Positions 7,943 to 14,602 of a stretch of DNA of 24,596 nt are shown in pieces. Source of the stretch: Candidatus Gastranaerophilales bacterium. Lineage in GTDB: Bacteria > Cyanobacteriota > Vampirovibrionia > Gastranaerophilales > CAJFVJ01. Position 1 is the first letter of the stretch. Each line of letters starts with the position of its first letter. Below the pieces are notes generated by a model, which did no database searches, was not told the DNA's origin, and saw only the letters and a list, made by a program, of their open reading frames with translations. Position numbers and translations under genes: made by a program. Location of the stretch: NCBI GenBank assembly GCA_028694275.1, contig JAQUTS010000006.1, positions 1 to 24,596 of the forward strand. Reading direction: 5' to 3'.

Positions 7943-8004
7943 CCGTAGGACTAACGATCCCCAAATGGGCAGAGCCCTTGGGTAAGAACCCATCATTCTC
8001 CACC
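7943..8004 (+). repeat. 62-bp dispersed repeat, copy 1 (tRNA 3'-end-like)
   Basis: About 84% identical, by eye, to 10508-10569 in the same orientation. It ends in CATCATTCTCCACC, like the acceptor end of a tRNA-Ala gene, but the T-loop TTC is changed, so it is not a working tRNA. It marks the left side of the low-GC cassette at 8.0-10.4 kb. The rest of the 7809-8101 gap shows no gene. Confidence 0.6.
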
Positions 8005-8101
8005 TAAAAAATCACCCTAAAAAATTACCACAAAACTAGTACACTAGGCTATCACTACATGTGCTTTTTCTTTTATTTAATTATTGAAAAAGGAGAGAAT
8101 T

Positions 8102-8368
8102 ATGGAAACCAAAAGAAAACTGACTGTCTTAAGAAATATCTTGTATTGTTGTTTTGCGCTTGGGCTTTTATTTCTTATCATTGCAGCATTGCTGTATCTG
8201 CCTTGCAAATGTTTTGTGGCCAATGTGTACCAAGGTGCCTTTGGGATAGATATTAGCTCATATCAGAATATGTGGGTTTATTTTGTAGGGCTGATTAAGG
8301 TAATCTTGATATTTTTGTTCTTAGTCCCTGCTATTGCCGTTCATTTGGTCTCTTTGAAACAGGACTGA
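8102..8368 (+). CDS. Small protein with two transmembrane helices
   Basis: 88 aa from the ATG at 8102, chosen over the ATG at 8084 because AAAGGAG (8089-8095) lies six bases before it. Two hydrophobic helices are seen, about 15-40 (LYCCFALGLLFLIIAALLYL) and about 60-84 (MWVYFVGLIKVILIFLFLVP), linked by an external or periplasmic loop containing FGIDISSYQN. The pattern of LRN-helix, a loop with F-x-I, then YxxxxxK-helix-VPxIA is like the DUF6868-type small membrane proteins, but I hold that only loosely. It is not obviously coupled to the next ORFs (a gap of 209 bp). Its place just after the 62-bp repeat makes it either the first gene of element A or the last flanking gene. Function unknown. 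Confidence 0.7.
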   Translation: METKRKLTVLRNILYCCFALGLLFLIIAALLYLPCKCFVANVYQGAFGIDISSYQNMWVYFVGLIKVILIFLFLVPAIAVHLVSLKQD

Positions 8369-8577
8369 TCCTAGTAAATGTAAATGAAATTTTAAGAAAA
8401 GCTTGCTCTTTTAATAAGGAATGTAATAATATGAAAATATAAAAGGGAGATAGAGTGACAATCGCCAGTGAACAGTGAGTTATTAGACAATTGACTATTG
8501 TTTTAAGCCTTAAAGTAGATTAACTTAAAAGGCAATAATTTTATTGGTATTGTTTTTATTTGTATAGGAGAACAACT

Positions 8578-8751
8578 ATGACAAATGTTAGCAGTGAAAT
8601 ATATTTGAAAAATTTTAATTCTTGGATCATTAAAGATGAATCAACAGAAGCTATTAAAAAGTTTTGGGATGAAGCAAAACAAGAAGGAAATAATATACAG
8701 AAAAGTATGCAAATAACACAAGAAAGTTTAAGCAGAGTTATTGGTATATAA
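8578..8751 (+). CDS. 57-aa ORF directly upstream of the C39-like peptidase
   Basis: Starts at the ATG at 8578, with AGGAG at 8566-8570 and a 7-base spacer; an in-frame codon at 8560 overlaps that site and is rejected. The product is charged, likely helical and soluble (SSEIYLKNFNSWIIKDESTE, then EAIKKFWDEAKQEG), with no cysteines or membrane segment. It ends two bases before the next reading frame, so the two are probably co-translated. Alternatives: a small partner (for example an inhibitor or antitoxin) of the peptidase, or the detached N-terminus of the peptidase after a frameshift. A possible TTGACT -35 box lies at 8491-8496, but the -10 is poor. The family is not recognised. Confidence 0.55.
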   Translation: MTNVSSEIYLKNFNSWIIKDESTEAIKKFWDEAKQEGNNIQKSMQITQESLSRVIGI

Positions 8752-8753
8752 AT

Positions 8754-10358
8754 TTGTTTAGTGCGGAAAAAATAAAAGAAGGTCAAGACTGTTATGGAGT
8801 TTTTGATTATTCTATAGATACTTTGAAAAATATAATTAAAAACTCCACAATGGTTACTGAGGAGTTTTTAGAAGATAAGCTACAGAGTGAGTATTTTGAA
8901 ACTTATTTTAATGAAATAGGGGCAAAAACAATAATAGTTGAAAGTAATTATATTGATAATTACTATTTGGAAGATTATTCAAGTTATTATGCGAAATGTT
9001 TCAAACCTTATGATAGAAGATGTTCTAGGTTGCATTTTTTTGCAGAAGAATTTAACATCAAAAATTTTAAAGAGGTATTATCTTCTCAAAACCAAAAGGG
9101 TATTGAGTTATTACAAGGGAGTTATTTAGGTTTTATTACTATAAAGAAATTACCGAAAAGCTTTTTAGGTTACACATGTTTAAAAACTTATGATGAAAAC
9201 AACTTTAGGAATTTCCCCGTTATTAGGGATTATAAAATTAATCTTTTCGGTATTACATTAAGTGTGAATTCTTTAGCTTATCAAGAACAAGATAGAGTTG
9301 TTGCAGCATGTGCTACTAGTGCTTTATGGTCAATGTTTCATGGTACAGGTAAGTTATTTCAGCATTCTATACCATCACCTGTTCAAATAACTAGGTATTC
9401 AACTGATGGACCTTGTGATTCGAGAGTTTTCCCTAATTATGGTTTAACTTTAGATATGATTGCCCAAGGGATTAAAAAGATAGGACTAGAGCCTTATAAG
9501 GTTAATATTAATAGTTCTTTAATTTTTACGTCTACTCTATATGCATATTTGAAGGCTCAAATCCCTATATTAATGGGGTTTAAGCTTTTCAATGTTGGTG
9601 CCAAAGATGTAATAGGAACAAAAGATGAAGATAACTATATAGTTGGGTATCATGCTGTAGCAGTTACGGGTTATTATTTGGATAAAACAAAACCCATGAT
9701 GTATGAAAATAATTTATGTGCCCGATCATCATCTATTAGTAAAATATATGTTCATGATGACCAAGTTGGTCCATACGCAAAAATGGAAATTAATCCTTTT
9801 GTTCCTAGTTTTAACGGTTTTTATCTCACTACATCTTGGGGTAGGGAAAATAAGACAGATAAATATATAGCTATACCCTATGCTTTTAGTGTTCCTCTTG
9901 ACGCTAATATACGGATTCCTTTATCTAAGATACTCGATGAAGTTTCTACATTTGATTTTTTGATAAAAAAAGTTGAAGAGGCTTTTATGCCTAATTCTAA
10001 TGAAAGAATCTTTAGTGATATCCAATGGGATATATATCTAGATAAATCTAGCAATCTTAAGAATAAATTACTTCTTGAGCCAATTGATGGTGTTGAGAAT
10101 ATCGAAAAAATATTAACTAATTCTTTGCCTCGTTATATTTGGTGTTGCGACATTTTAAAAAATAAAAAAGAAATTATTAAAATTATATTTGATGCGACTG
10201 ATATTGAGCAAAATTCAAATCTTGCCACTGTAATAGTCAGTGGAGAAGGGAAAGAAATGTTTGATAGAATGAAGGACATTTCTAAAGGTTTATATGAAAA
10301 GTATCCTGGCACTAGAAGTAATGAGTTTGTGGGCTGGTTATCTGCACAGACATTTTAA
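8754..10358 (+). CDS. Papain/C39-like cysteine peptidase, putative defence or toxin effector
   Basis: 534 aa from a TTG two bases after the preceding stop. No ribosome site precedes it, so translation is probably coupled, or the true start or a frameshift lies in the upstream ORF. Residues 1-110 are helical and unrecognised; about 120-175 has GSYLGFITIKKLPKSFLGY. The catalytic core follows: oxyanion Gln candidate Q177 or Q179, C186 in AACATSALW, H300 in GYHAVAVTGY, and Asp candidate D335/D336 in VHDDQVGPY. This Q-C-H-D order is that of papain-fold (C39-like) peptidases. The last 160 residues are of unknown role. No signal peptide or membrane helix, so it acts in the cytoplasm. It appears AT-richer than the flanking chromosomal genes and sits in element A, which suggests horizontal gain. 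I recall related uncharacterised proteins but no proven function; the defence role is inference from context. Confidence 0.7.
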   Translation: MFSAEKIKEGQDCYGVFDYSIDTLKNIIKNSTMVTEEFLEDKLQSEYFETYFNEIGAKTIIVESNYIDNYYLEDYSSYYAKCFKPYDRRCSRLHFFAEEFNIKNFKEVLSSQNQKGIELLQGSYLGFITIKKLPKSFLGYTCLKTYDENNFRNFPVIRDYKINLFGITLSVNSLAYQEQDRVVAACATSALWSMFHGTGKLFQHSIPSPVQITRYSTDGPCDSRVFPNYGLTLDMIAQGIKKIGLEPYKVNINSSLIFTSTLYAYLKAQIPILMGFKLFNVGAKDVIGTKDEDNYIVGYHAVAVTGYYLDKTKPMMYENNLCARSSSISKIYVHDDQVGPYAKMEINPFVPSFNGFYLTTSWGRENKTDKYIAIPYAFSVPLDANIRIPLSKILDEVSTFDFLIKKVEEAFMPNSNERIFSDIQWDIYLDKSSNLKNKLLLEPIDGVENIEKILTNSLPRYIWCCDILKNKKEIIKIIFDATDIEQNSNLATVIVSGEGKEMFDRMKDISKGLYEKYPGTRSNEFVGWLSAQTF

Positions 10359-10361
10359 TTT

Positions 10362-10381
10362 TGGAACAATTCTGGAACAAT
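10362..10381 (+). repeat. Paired 9-mer (TGGAACAAT x2, 11-bp period), element A right end
   Basis: TGGAACAAT, two bases, TGGAACAAT. It lies 79 bases before the partial att core at 10461. The geometry equals that of the TTTGCCACG pair at 16002-16021, which is 81 bases from its att core. It is probably an arm-type binding site for the element's recombinase. Confidence 0.55.
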
Positions 10382-10451
10382 GCTCGAAAAATAGTTTTAA
10401 AACCAAAAAACCAGCCATCTATCAAAGTGGTCGAAATGCAATAATATCCTT

Positions 10452-10481
10452 AAGCATTAAAAAATACCCTGGACAGGATTC
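10452..10481 (+). repeat. 30-bp direct repeat, copy 1 (partial tRNA-Arg att core)
   Basis: Identical to 10576-10605, 124 bp further on. It contains AATACCCTGGACAGGATTC, the 3' end of tRNA-Arg read from the plus strand, then breaks off into 94 bp of other sequence that includes the 62-bp repeat. Likely a remnant att junction. The 10359-10782 interval holds only these repeats and no gene. Confidence 0.7.
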
Positions 10482-10507
10482 CCCTTATGGTCTTGGTGAA
10501 GTATGAG

Positions 10508-10569
10508 CCGTAGAGCTAAGGATCCCCGAATGGGGAGAACCCTTGGGTGAGAATCCGTCATTCTCCACC
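10508..10569 (+). repeat. 62-bp dispersed repeat, copy 2 (tRNA 3'-end-like)
   Basis: Partner of 7943-8004. It ends in AATCCGTCATTCTCCACC, matching the T-arm and acceptor end of tRNA-Ala genes apart from TGAG in place of TTCG in the loop. An inner hairpin, ATCCCC/GGGGA-like, is present. It lies between two copies of the 30-bp att-derived repeat. Confidence 0.6.
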
Positions 10570-10584
10570 GGAAAAAAGCATTAA

Positions 10585-10630
10585 AAAATACCCTGGACAG
10601 GATTCGAACCTGTGACCTACCGCTTAGAAG
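10585..10630 (+). repeat. Left 46-bp att repeat (tRNA-Arg 3' half), element B
   Basis: Identical over 46 bp to 16103-16148. On the minus strand it is the tRNA-Arg 3' half, from the anticodon loop to the end, then diverges from the real gene (AATACC instead of GCGGTC), so it is not a complete tRNA. A classic duplication left by site-specific integration into a tRNA 3' end. Confidence 0.9.
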
Positions 10631-10758
10631 AATACCCAAACTAATTTTGACGTTTTTGATTGGTTTTTTATATAGTTAGATATTCTTTGATATTTCTTAT
10701 AATTGATAATTTTTACATTTATATTTATTTAGATATCTTTTGATGTTTTTAGATAATT

Positions 10759-10778
10759 TTTGCCACGGATTTGCCACG
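10759..10778 (+). repeat. Paired 9-mer (TTTGCCACG x2), left copy
   Basis: Same 20 bases as 16002-16021, here 128 bp inside the left att repeat and just before the stop of the XRE-M78 gene. Probable recombinase arm site. Confidence 0.6.
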
Positions 10779-10782
10779 GAAG

Positions 10783-11883
10783 TTAATCTCTAAGTATGGA
10801 CAATCTAGGCTTAATGTTATATTCACAAAAACTAAAATATTCTTCAAAGTTATCCTCGTTCATTGAAAGCAATGCTAATAAATCTTTTTTTGAGTATGCC
10901 AGTTCTTGAAAAAAATAATTGATAATGTTTTTTACAAGAGCGGGGGTTTCTTTTTCAAGATTACAATCAGGTTCAACTTTTCTATACCCTTTTTGGCTCA
11001 TCCTTACAAATAAAGATTGGCATTTAGATTCGTTAACTGCTCCAGTGGAATGTGCTTTCATTATTAAAGCAGCCATAGAAGTTTTCCAAATTTGTTTTAA
11101 GCTAGGTAAATCCCAAAAATTTAAATCTCTTAAATCATGATAGATGTCTTTTGTGGGCATAAGAAATTCAGAAGCAAAAGTATTTGCTTCATTTTCAGAA
11201 GTAGGAGAGGGGCAAGCTCTATGCATAATAAGATGCCCTAACTCATGGGCTAATGTAAATCTTTGTCTGTCTGGTGGGAAATTTTTATTAATAATAATCA
11301 TTCCACAATTGTTTTTCTTACTAAAAAAGCTGACAGCATCAAAACTACTTAGTGGAAAATCTATTTCAAAGATAAAGACTCCATTAGCTTCTATAAGCCT
11401 AGTCAAATTCTTTATAGGACCTTTTTCAATACCCCAAAATTCTCTTAGTTTTGCTGCTATTATTTCAGGGGCTGTTTCTATCTCATTAGAATTATTAAAA
11501 AGAGGGTTTTTAAAATCTTCTATTGGTAAATTTGGTATATCTATATCTATTTCTATATGGTTTAAAAATTTTGAAATAGCCATATCATATATAGAAGCGA
11601 AAGAATCAATATATGCTTCATCTTCTCTTTTTAAGCTGGTCTTTTTCCTATGTAATCTTACTCCCATATCGAGCACATTGAAATTTTCATAGAAAAAGGA
11701 AGAAGGATATTTTAAAACATTGGATATTTTTTCAATAAAAGACTCATTCACGGCCAATAAACCTGCTTCAATTTTCGATATAATTACTTGAGAAACTTCT
11801 AGGTCTTTTGCTAATGCTACTTGAGTTTTTCTGCGTGCTTCTCTAGCAATTTTAAGCATGTCTGCATTAAATAATTTATTCAT
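10783..11883 (-). CDS. XRE-family HTH fused to ImmA/IrrE (M78) metallopeptidase domain
   Basis: 366 aa. The N-terminal HTH_3 (about 8-62, with TQVALAKDLEVSQVIISKIEAG) should bind operator DNA. An M78 zinc-peptidase domain follows (about 140-260), with HELGH at 213-217 and third-ligand Glu E232 in ENEANTFASEFLMP, the standard pattern. The remaining 100 residues are an extra helical tail. Proteins of this build (COG2856 plus XRE) serve as antitoxins/regulators in toxin-antitoxin modules such as RosmerTA, or as derepressors in mobile elements (ImmA). It lies 24 bp downstream of a 188-aa gene on the same strand, so the two form an operon. The partner role is inferred from this order. The paired 9-mer repeats lie just beyond its stop. 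The domain call is secure; the biological role is not. Confidence 0.88.
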   Translation of the reverse strand: MNKLFNADMLKIAREARRKTQVALAKDLEVSQVIISKIEAGLLAVNESFIEKISNVLKYPSSFFYENFNVLDMGVRLHRKKTSLKREDEAYIDSFASIYDMAISKFLNHIEIDIDIPNLPIEDFKNPLFNNSNEIETAPEIIAAKLREFWGIEKGPIKNLTRLIEANGVFIFEIDFPLSSFDAVSFFSKKNNCGMIIINKNFPPDRQRFTLAHELGHLIMHRACPSPTSENEANTFASEFLMPTKDIYHDLRDLNFWDLPSLKQIWKTSMAALIMKAHSTGAVNESKCQSLFVRMSQKGYRKVEPDCNLEKETPALVKNIINYFFQELAYSKKDLLALLSMNEDNFEEYFSFCEYNIKPRLSILRD

Positions 11884-11907
11884 TTATAGTTAAACCTTTT
11901 TGGACTT

Positions 11908-12474
11908 TTATATTATTCTTTTTGTTCTGATAATGTTGTATAAATTTTCTTCAGTAGTGTCTTCGACATGTTTGATTCGGATATTATTTTCCAGTTGTTC
12001 TTCGACAGCATCTTTAGATATATCATAAATTGTATCAGAACGACCAGCATTAAAATCAACTATTGAAAGTGTTTTTAATTTCTTTCTATCTGGCGTTGTC
12101 GTATAAGCTAACTCCACCTCTATGATTTCAGGAGCCGCATAGTCTTCAAGGGGTAATGGTAATTGTCCCTCAGTTATTTTTAATTTTTTTAATTTTTTAC
12201 CTCTAGTGTTATGACAACGGATAGAAGCTACTCCGTATTTAGAAGAAATCTGCATTTTTAATCCAGCTCTGTAGAAATCAAGTTCTGGTATTTCACATAT
12301 AAAATCTGACAAGCTTTCTGCAAGTTCGTCTCGTACATCAATGGCAAAATTTAAATTTGAAGTATTTGACTTTCTTGTTTGGTTTGCTTGTTCTATGGCG
12401 CATTTAAATAAATTTGCCGTAGTGTGCCGCTTGCTTTTTAAAATTTCAACTACATTTCTGCTACTATTTGTCAT
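11908..12474 (-). CDS. Hypothetical partner of the XRE-M78 protein (possible RosmerTA-type toxin)
   Basis: 188 aa, first gene of a two-gene operon with the XRE-M78 gene. The start has GGGGAG five bases upstream, and a TATAAT-like -10 lies upstream in the AT-rich leader. The N-terminal half is helical (TANLFKCAIEQANQTR, ELAESLSDFI). The second half is mostly strand, with LPLPLEDYAAPEIIEVELAY, a pattern I associate with small proteins that accompany COG2856 regulators. There is no signal peptide or membrane helix. By position and length it could be the toxin of a RosmerTA-like pair, but I see no catalytic motif and cannot confirm homology. The 12475-12674 gap beyond it contains only AT-rich promoter-like sequence and a small hairpin (TTTCAGA/TCTGAAA near 12606-12626). 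Confidence 0.65.
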   Translation of the reverse strand: MTNSSRNVVEILKSKRHTTANLFKCAIEQANQTRKSNTSNLNFAIDVRDELAESLSDFICEIPELDFYRAGLKMQISSKYGVASIRCHNTRGKKLKKLKITEGQLPLPLEDYAAPEIIEVELAYTTTPDRKKLKTLSIVDFNAGRSDTIYDISKDAVEEQLENNIRIKHVEDTTEENLYNIIRTKRII

Positions 12475-12674
12475 TTTTTCTCCCCAAAAATTTCTTTATC
12501 TTAACAATTATAGTATAACACAGAAATTTAATTTTTTGTTTATTTTTATAACTAACTTTATAATTCTTTAGTATTAAGGATTACAAGGTGTTTTATAATT
12601 TTTTTCAGATTTTATTTTCTGAAATTTTTCGTTTTTAGGCATGCTATATTTAATTTTTTATGTAAAAATATATT

Positions 12675-12869
12675 CTATTTTAATTTATCTAAAAAACTTT
12701 CAAAATTATCATGTCTGATAATACGATGAATAAGTTCATTTACGGAAATATCAAGCTTTTGTGCGAAGGAGTTTAAAAGCTCTCTATCTTTTATGTAGAT
12801 AGTAGCTTTAGTTGTTTGCTTGCCTATTGCAGGCCTCCCTGCTCCTTCTCTTTTGCCTCCACGAGTCAT
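12675..12869 (-). CDS. Small ribbon-helix-helix-like DNA-binding protein
   Basis: 64 aa. Starts with MTRGGKREGAGRPAIG, the basic glycine-rich tail common in plasmid and phage ribbon-helix-helix or replication-regulator proteins. A predicted strand (TKATIYIKD) and two helices (RELLNSFAQKLD and SVNELIHRIIRHDN) follow, a fair RHH layout. AGGAG lies 10 bases before the ATG, and a -10-like TAGAAT at 12899-12894 is preceded by TG (extended -10). Probably a dimeric repressor or an accessory gene of element B; no toxin partner is adjacent on the same strand. Its target is unknown. Confidence 0.7.
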   Translation of the reverse strand: MTRGGKREGAGRPAIGKQTTKATIYIKDRELLNSFAQKLDISVNELIHRIIRHDNFESFLDKLK

Positions 12870-12973
12870 AAATTCTTTTCTCCTATTGGAAGTATTCTAT
12901 CATTTATTTATTAAAAGCACCATGCCGAAAAAATCTTATATACTGTTAGTTATTAATAATAAAGGAGCGTTGT

Positions 12974-13195
12974 ATGAAAAAGTTATTAATTGCAGCTTTA
13001 TGTTTAACTTGTATAGCTCAAAGTGCTTACAGTGCAAATTATAAGGTTAAAGATAAATACGGTAGAACTATAGAAAAAAGAGTTGAAACAAAATCAGGCT
13101 ATAAATCATATGATAAGTATAACCGTTATGAAGGCAAGACAGAGGTAAAGAACGGGGAAATAAGAGAATACGATAAGTACGGTAGACGTAAATAA
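12974..13195 (+). CDS. Small secreted protein with DKYGR repeats
   Basis: 73 aa. Signal peptide 1-20 (MKKLLIAALCLTCIAQSAYS, cleavage after AYS). The mature part of about 53 residues is basic and holds three related units, KDKYGRTIEK, YDKYNRYEGK and YDKYGRRK, joined by lysine-rich strands. Similar YDKYGRK repeats occur in uncharacterised secreted proteins of several bacteria (recall). The ATG is supported by AAAGGAG at 12961-12967 and a -10 box TATACT at 12939-12944. Divergent from the RHH-like gene, sharing about 100 bp of intergenic DNA, so that protein could regulate it. No enzymatic function is apparent. Downstream, 13196-13354 holds only small hairpins. Confidence 0.75.
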   Translation: MKKLLIAALCLTCIAQSAYSANYKVKDKYGRTIEKRVETKSGYKSYDKYNRYEGKTEVKNGEIREYDKYGRRK

Positions 13196-13354
13196 AAAAT
13201 ATACCCCCCCTCAAATTTATTTTACTTGAAACCTGTACTGCTTTTATAAGGGACTTATGCTTCATATATATCTTGTAAATTCTTTTTAATAGAGGCGCAA
13301 CTTTTTGCGTGTTTGGACTTAAAATAATCATAAGTCACATGATGAGGAAGATTT

Positions 13355-13630
13355 ATGACAGTCGGTTTCAATCCATCAATTTCAAATAATAGAAATAAGG
13401 CTCAGAAGCAGAGCTTTTGTGCTGTTAATAAAAAGTGGTTAGAAGCTATAAGAATTGACTCCACAGGGGCTAAAAATGGTATTTTGAATGACACGTATGT
13501 ATTTTATAAAAACAATAAAAGTATAGTTCAAGACTTGAAAGACACTATTAATGAAGCTTTTAAGCAAGGATACATAACGGGTCCAAATCGTATAAAAAAT
13601 TATCAGAAATTTTTGGAAGACCTTAAATAA
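13355..13630 (+). CDS. Hypothetical 91-aa protein
   Basis: Not recognised. Soluble, basic, with an N-terminal low-complexity tail (VGFNPSISNNRNKAQKQSF) and a helical C-terminal half (SIVQDLKDTINEAFKQGYI, NYQKFLEDLK). The tail ending in SFCAV recalls the NFGAI-type motif in the DHH protein at 3462, which may be a lineage habit. The start is supported by GAGGAA about eight bases upstream. Its 3' end overlaps the convergent next gene by 8 bp. Confidence 0.6.
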   Translation: MTVGFNPSISNNRNKAQKQSFCAVNKKWLEAIRIDSTGAKNGILNDTYVFYKNNKSIVQDLKDTINEAFKQGYITGPNRIKNYQKFLEDLK

Positions 13631-14498
13631 TTTCTTGAATTTTATTTGAAGCAGTTGAGCCCAAAATAGCACCTGCTCCCATACCGATTAATGAGCCTAT
13701 TGGTCCAAGATGTTTTGCACCCATTGCACCACCATAGGCAATACCTGCGGTAATCGATGCAACATTAATACCTGATTTTGCTGTTTGTTTTATGGTATTA
13801 TCTGCTTGTTCTCCTATGCTATCGCCTTGGTTCATAGCTTTAAAGAGTTTCGGTAGTTCAAGAGCCGCCAAAGCTATCACTCCTATTTTGGTTGTTCTGT
13901 TCATTGCTCTAGCTGTCAGGTCTCCAAAAACATTTTTACTTTGATACATTTTAGCTGTAACAAATTTAGGATTTTCTTTTGTAGAACCAATTTTTTCAAT
14001 TGTTGTATCAATTTCATCTATGTTTTTTACGTCAAGAAAATTAAGGATTTTTTTGCCAATATTTGTTTCTGCAATTGTAATATCATTCTTGAGAAGTTTT
14101 TGTGCTAATTTTTGATTTTTTGTAGTGTTTGGGTCAACAAATTTATGCAACATAGTTCCCTTGAAAAAAGAGAAAGGATGCTGCACTTCTTTGTAGTTAT
14201 AGCTTGGCTTGAAGTTTTTATCGGTTAGCTGATGCCAAGCTGATTTTACATCACGCATATCTTCAGGGAAATTGATTAAGGCTAAACTTGCCAACCCTAG
14301 AGCAGGCAATACATCATTATTATCGAGTTTTTCTCCAAGGGAAGAGACCCTTCTGACAGGTGGTAAGGCTTCTAAGGCCAGCATTATACCGTTGTCTGTG
14401 TCATCGGCTTTGTCGACGTGTTTCTTCACATCCTGGTAATCCTGTTGAATTTTAGGATATTGTTGCGCCTGATTGTAATAATAAACCTGACTTACCAC
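13623..14498 (-). CDS. Hypothetical protein with C-terminal glycine-zipper segment
   Basis: 291 aa from a GTG start, with AAGG eight bases upstream. No signal peptide. The N-terminal third is polar and helical; about 65-85 reads LPALGLASLALINFPEDMRD; the middle (120-190) is charged. The last 60 residues are hydrophobic and glycine-rich (INVASITAGIAYGGAMGAKH, then IGSLIGMGAGAILGS), as in glycine-zipper proteins that insert in or line membranes. I recall similar proteins, unannotated, in Melainabacteria-type genomes; the partial gene at 24011 has the same general character (LGLAAVGLATLGMVI). Element B may have carried it, or it may be a chromosomal gene moved by the element. A perfect 12-bp palindrome resembling parS sits 17 bases upstream of the start. 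No function can be assigned. Confidence 0.65.
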   Translation of the reverse strand: MVSQVYYYNQAQQYPKIQQDYQDVKKHVDKADDTDNGIMLALEALPPVRRVSSLGEKLDNNDVLPALGLASLALINFPEDMRDVKSAWHQLTDKNFKPSYNYKEVQHPFSFFKGTMLHKFVDPNTTKNQKLAQKLLKNDITIAETNIGKKILNFLDVKNIDEIDTTIEKIGSTKENPKFVTAKMYQSKNVFGDLTARAMNRTTKIGVIALAALELPKLFKAMNQGDSIGEQADNTIKQTAKSGINVASITAGIAYGGAMGAKHLGPIGSLIGMGAGAILGSTASNKIQEII

Positions 14499-14512
14499 TG
14501 ATATAACCTTGA

Positions 14513-14528
14513 AATTTCACGTGAAACT
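14513..14528. promoter_or_regulatory. parS-like palindrome
   Basis: TTTCACGTGAAA (14515-14526) is a perfect palindrome; the 16-mer AATTTCACGTGAAACT matches the ParB site TGTTTCACGTGAAACA at 13 of 16 positions, including 13 in a row. No parA or parB gene is in the window. Alternatively it is an operator for the gene at 14498. Confidence 0.5.
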
Positions 14529-14602
14529 AACCTACTTATATAAAAACAAATTGTATGAAAAAATTGCTAAATATTTATAATTTTAGTCTTGTATTCTAAT
14601 AA

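Larger units (their letters stand above)
7943..10481. mobile_element. Putative integrated element A (integrase-less)
   Basis: The segment holds a two-TM protein, a 57-aa ORF and a C39-like peptidase that look lower in GC than the flanking sensor-kinase and amidase genes. Its right end copies the end of element B: paired 9-mers (10362-10381), a related spacer of 79 bases including AAGTGGTCGAAATGCA (10425-10440), and a partial tRNA-Arg att core (to 10481). The left limit is uncertain; the 62-bp repeat at 7943 is the best candidate. Confidence 0.4.

Noticed and set aside
10294..10506. Plus-strand 70-aa frame overlapping the end of the peptidase gene and the att repeats
   Set aside because: Shadow frame running into repeat DNA, with no ribosome site.
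10457..10639. Minus-strand 60-aa frame containing WRMTDS
   Set aside because: It is a translation of the tRNA-like repeat and the tRNA-Arg remnant; no ribosome site, and a typical artefact of tRNA-derived DNA.
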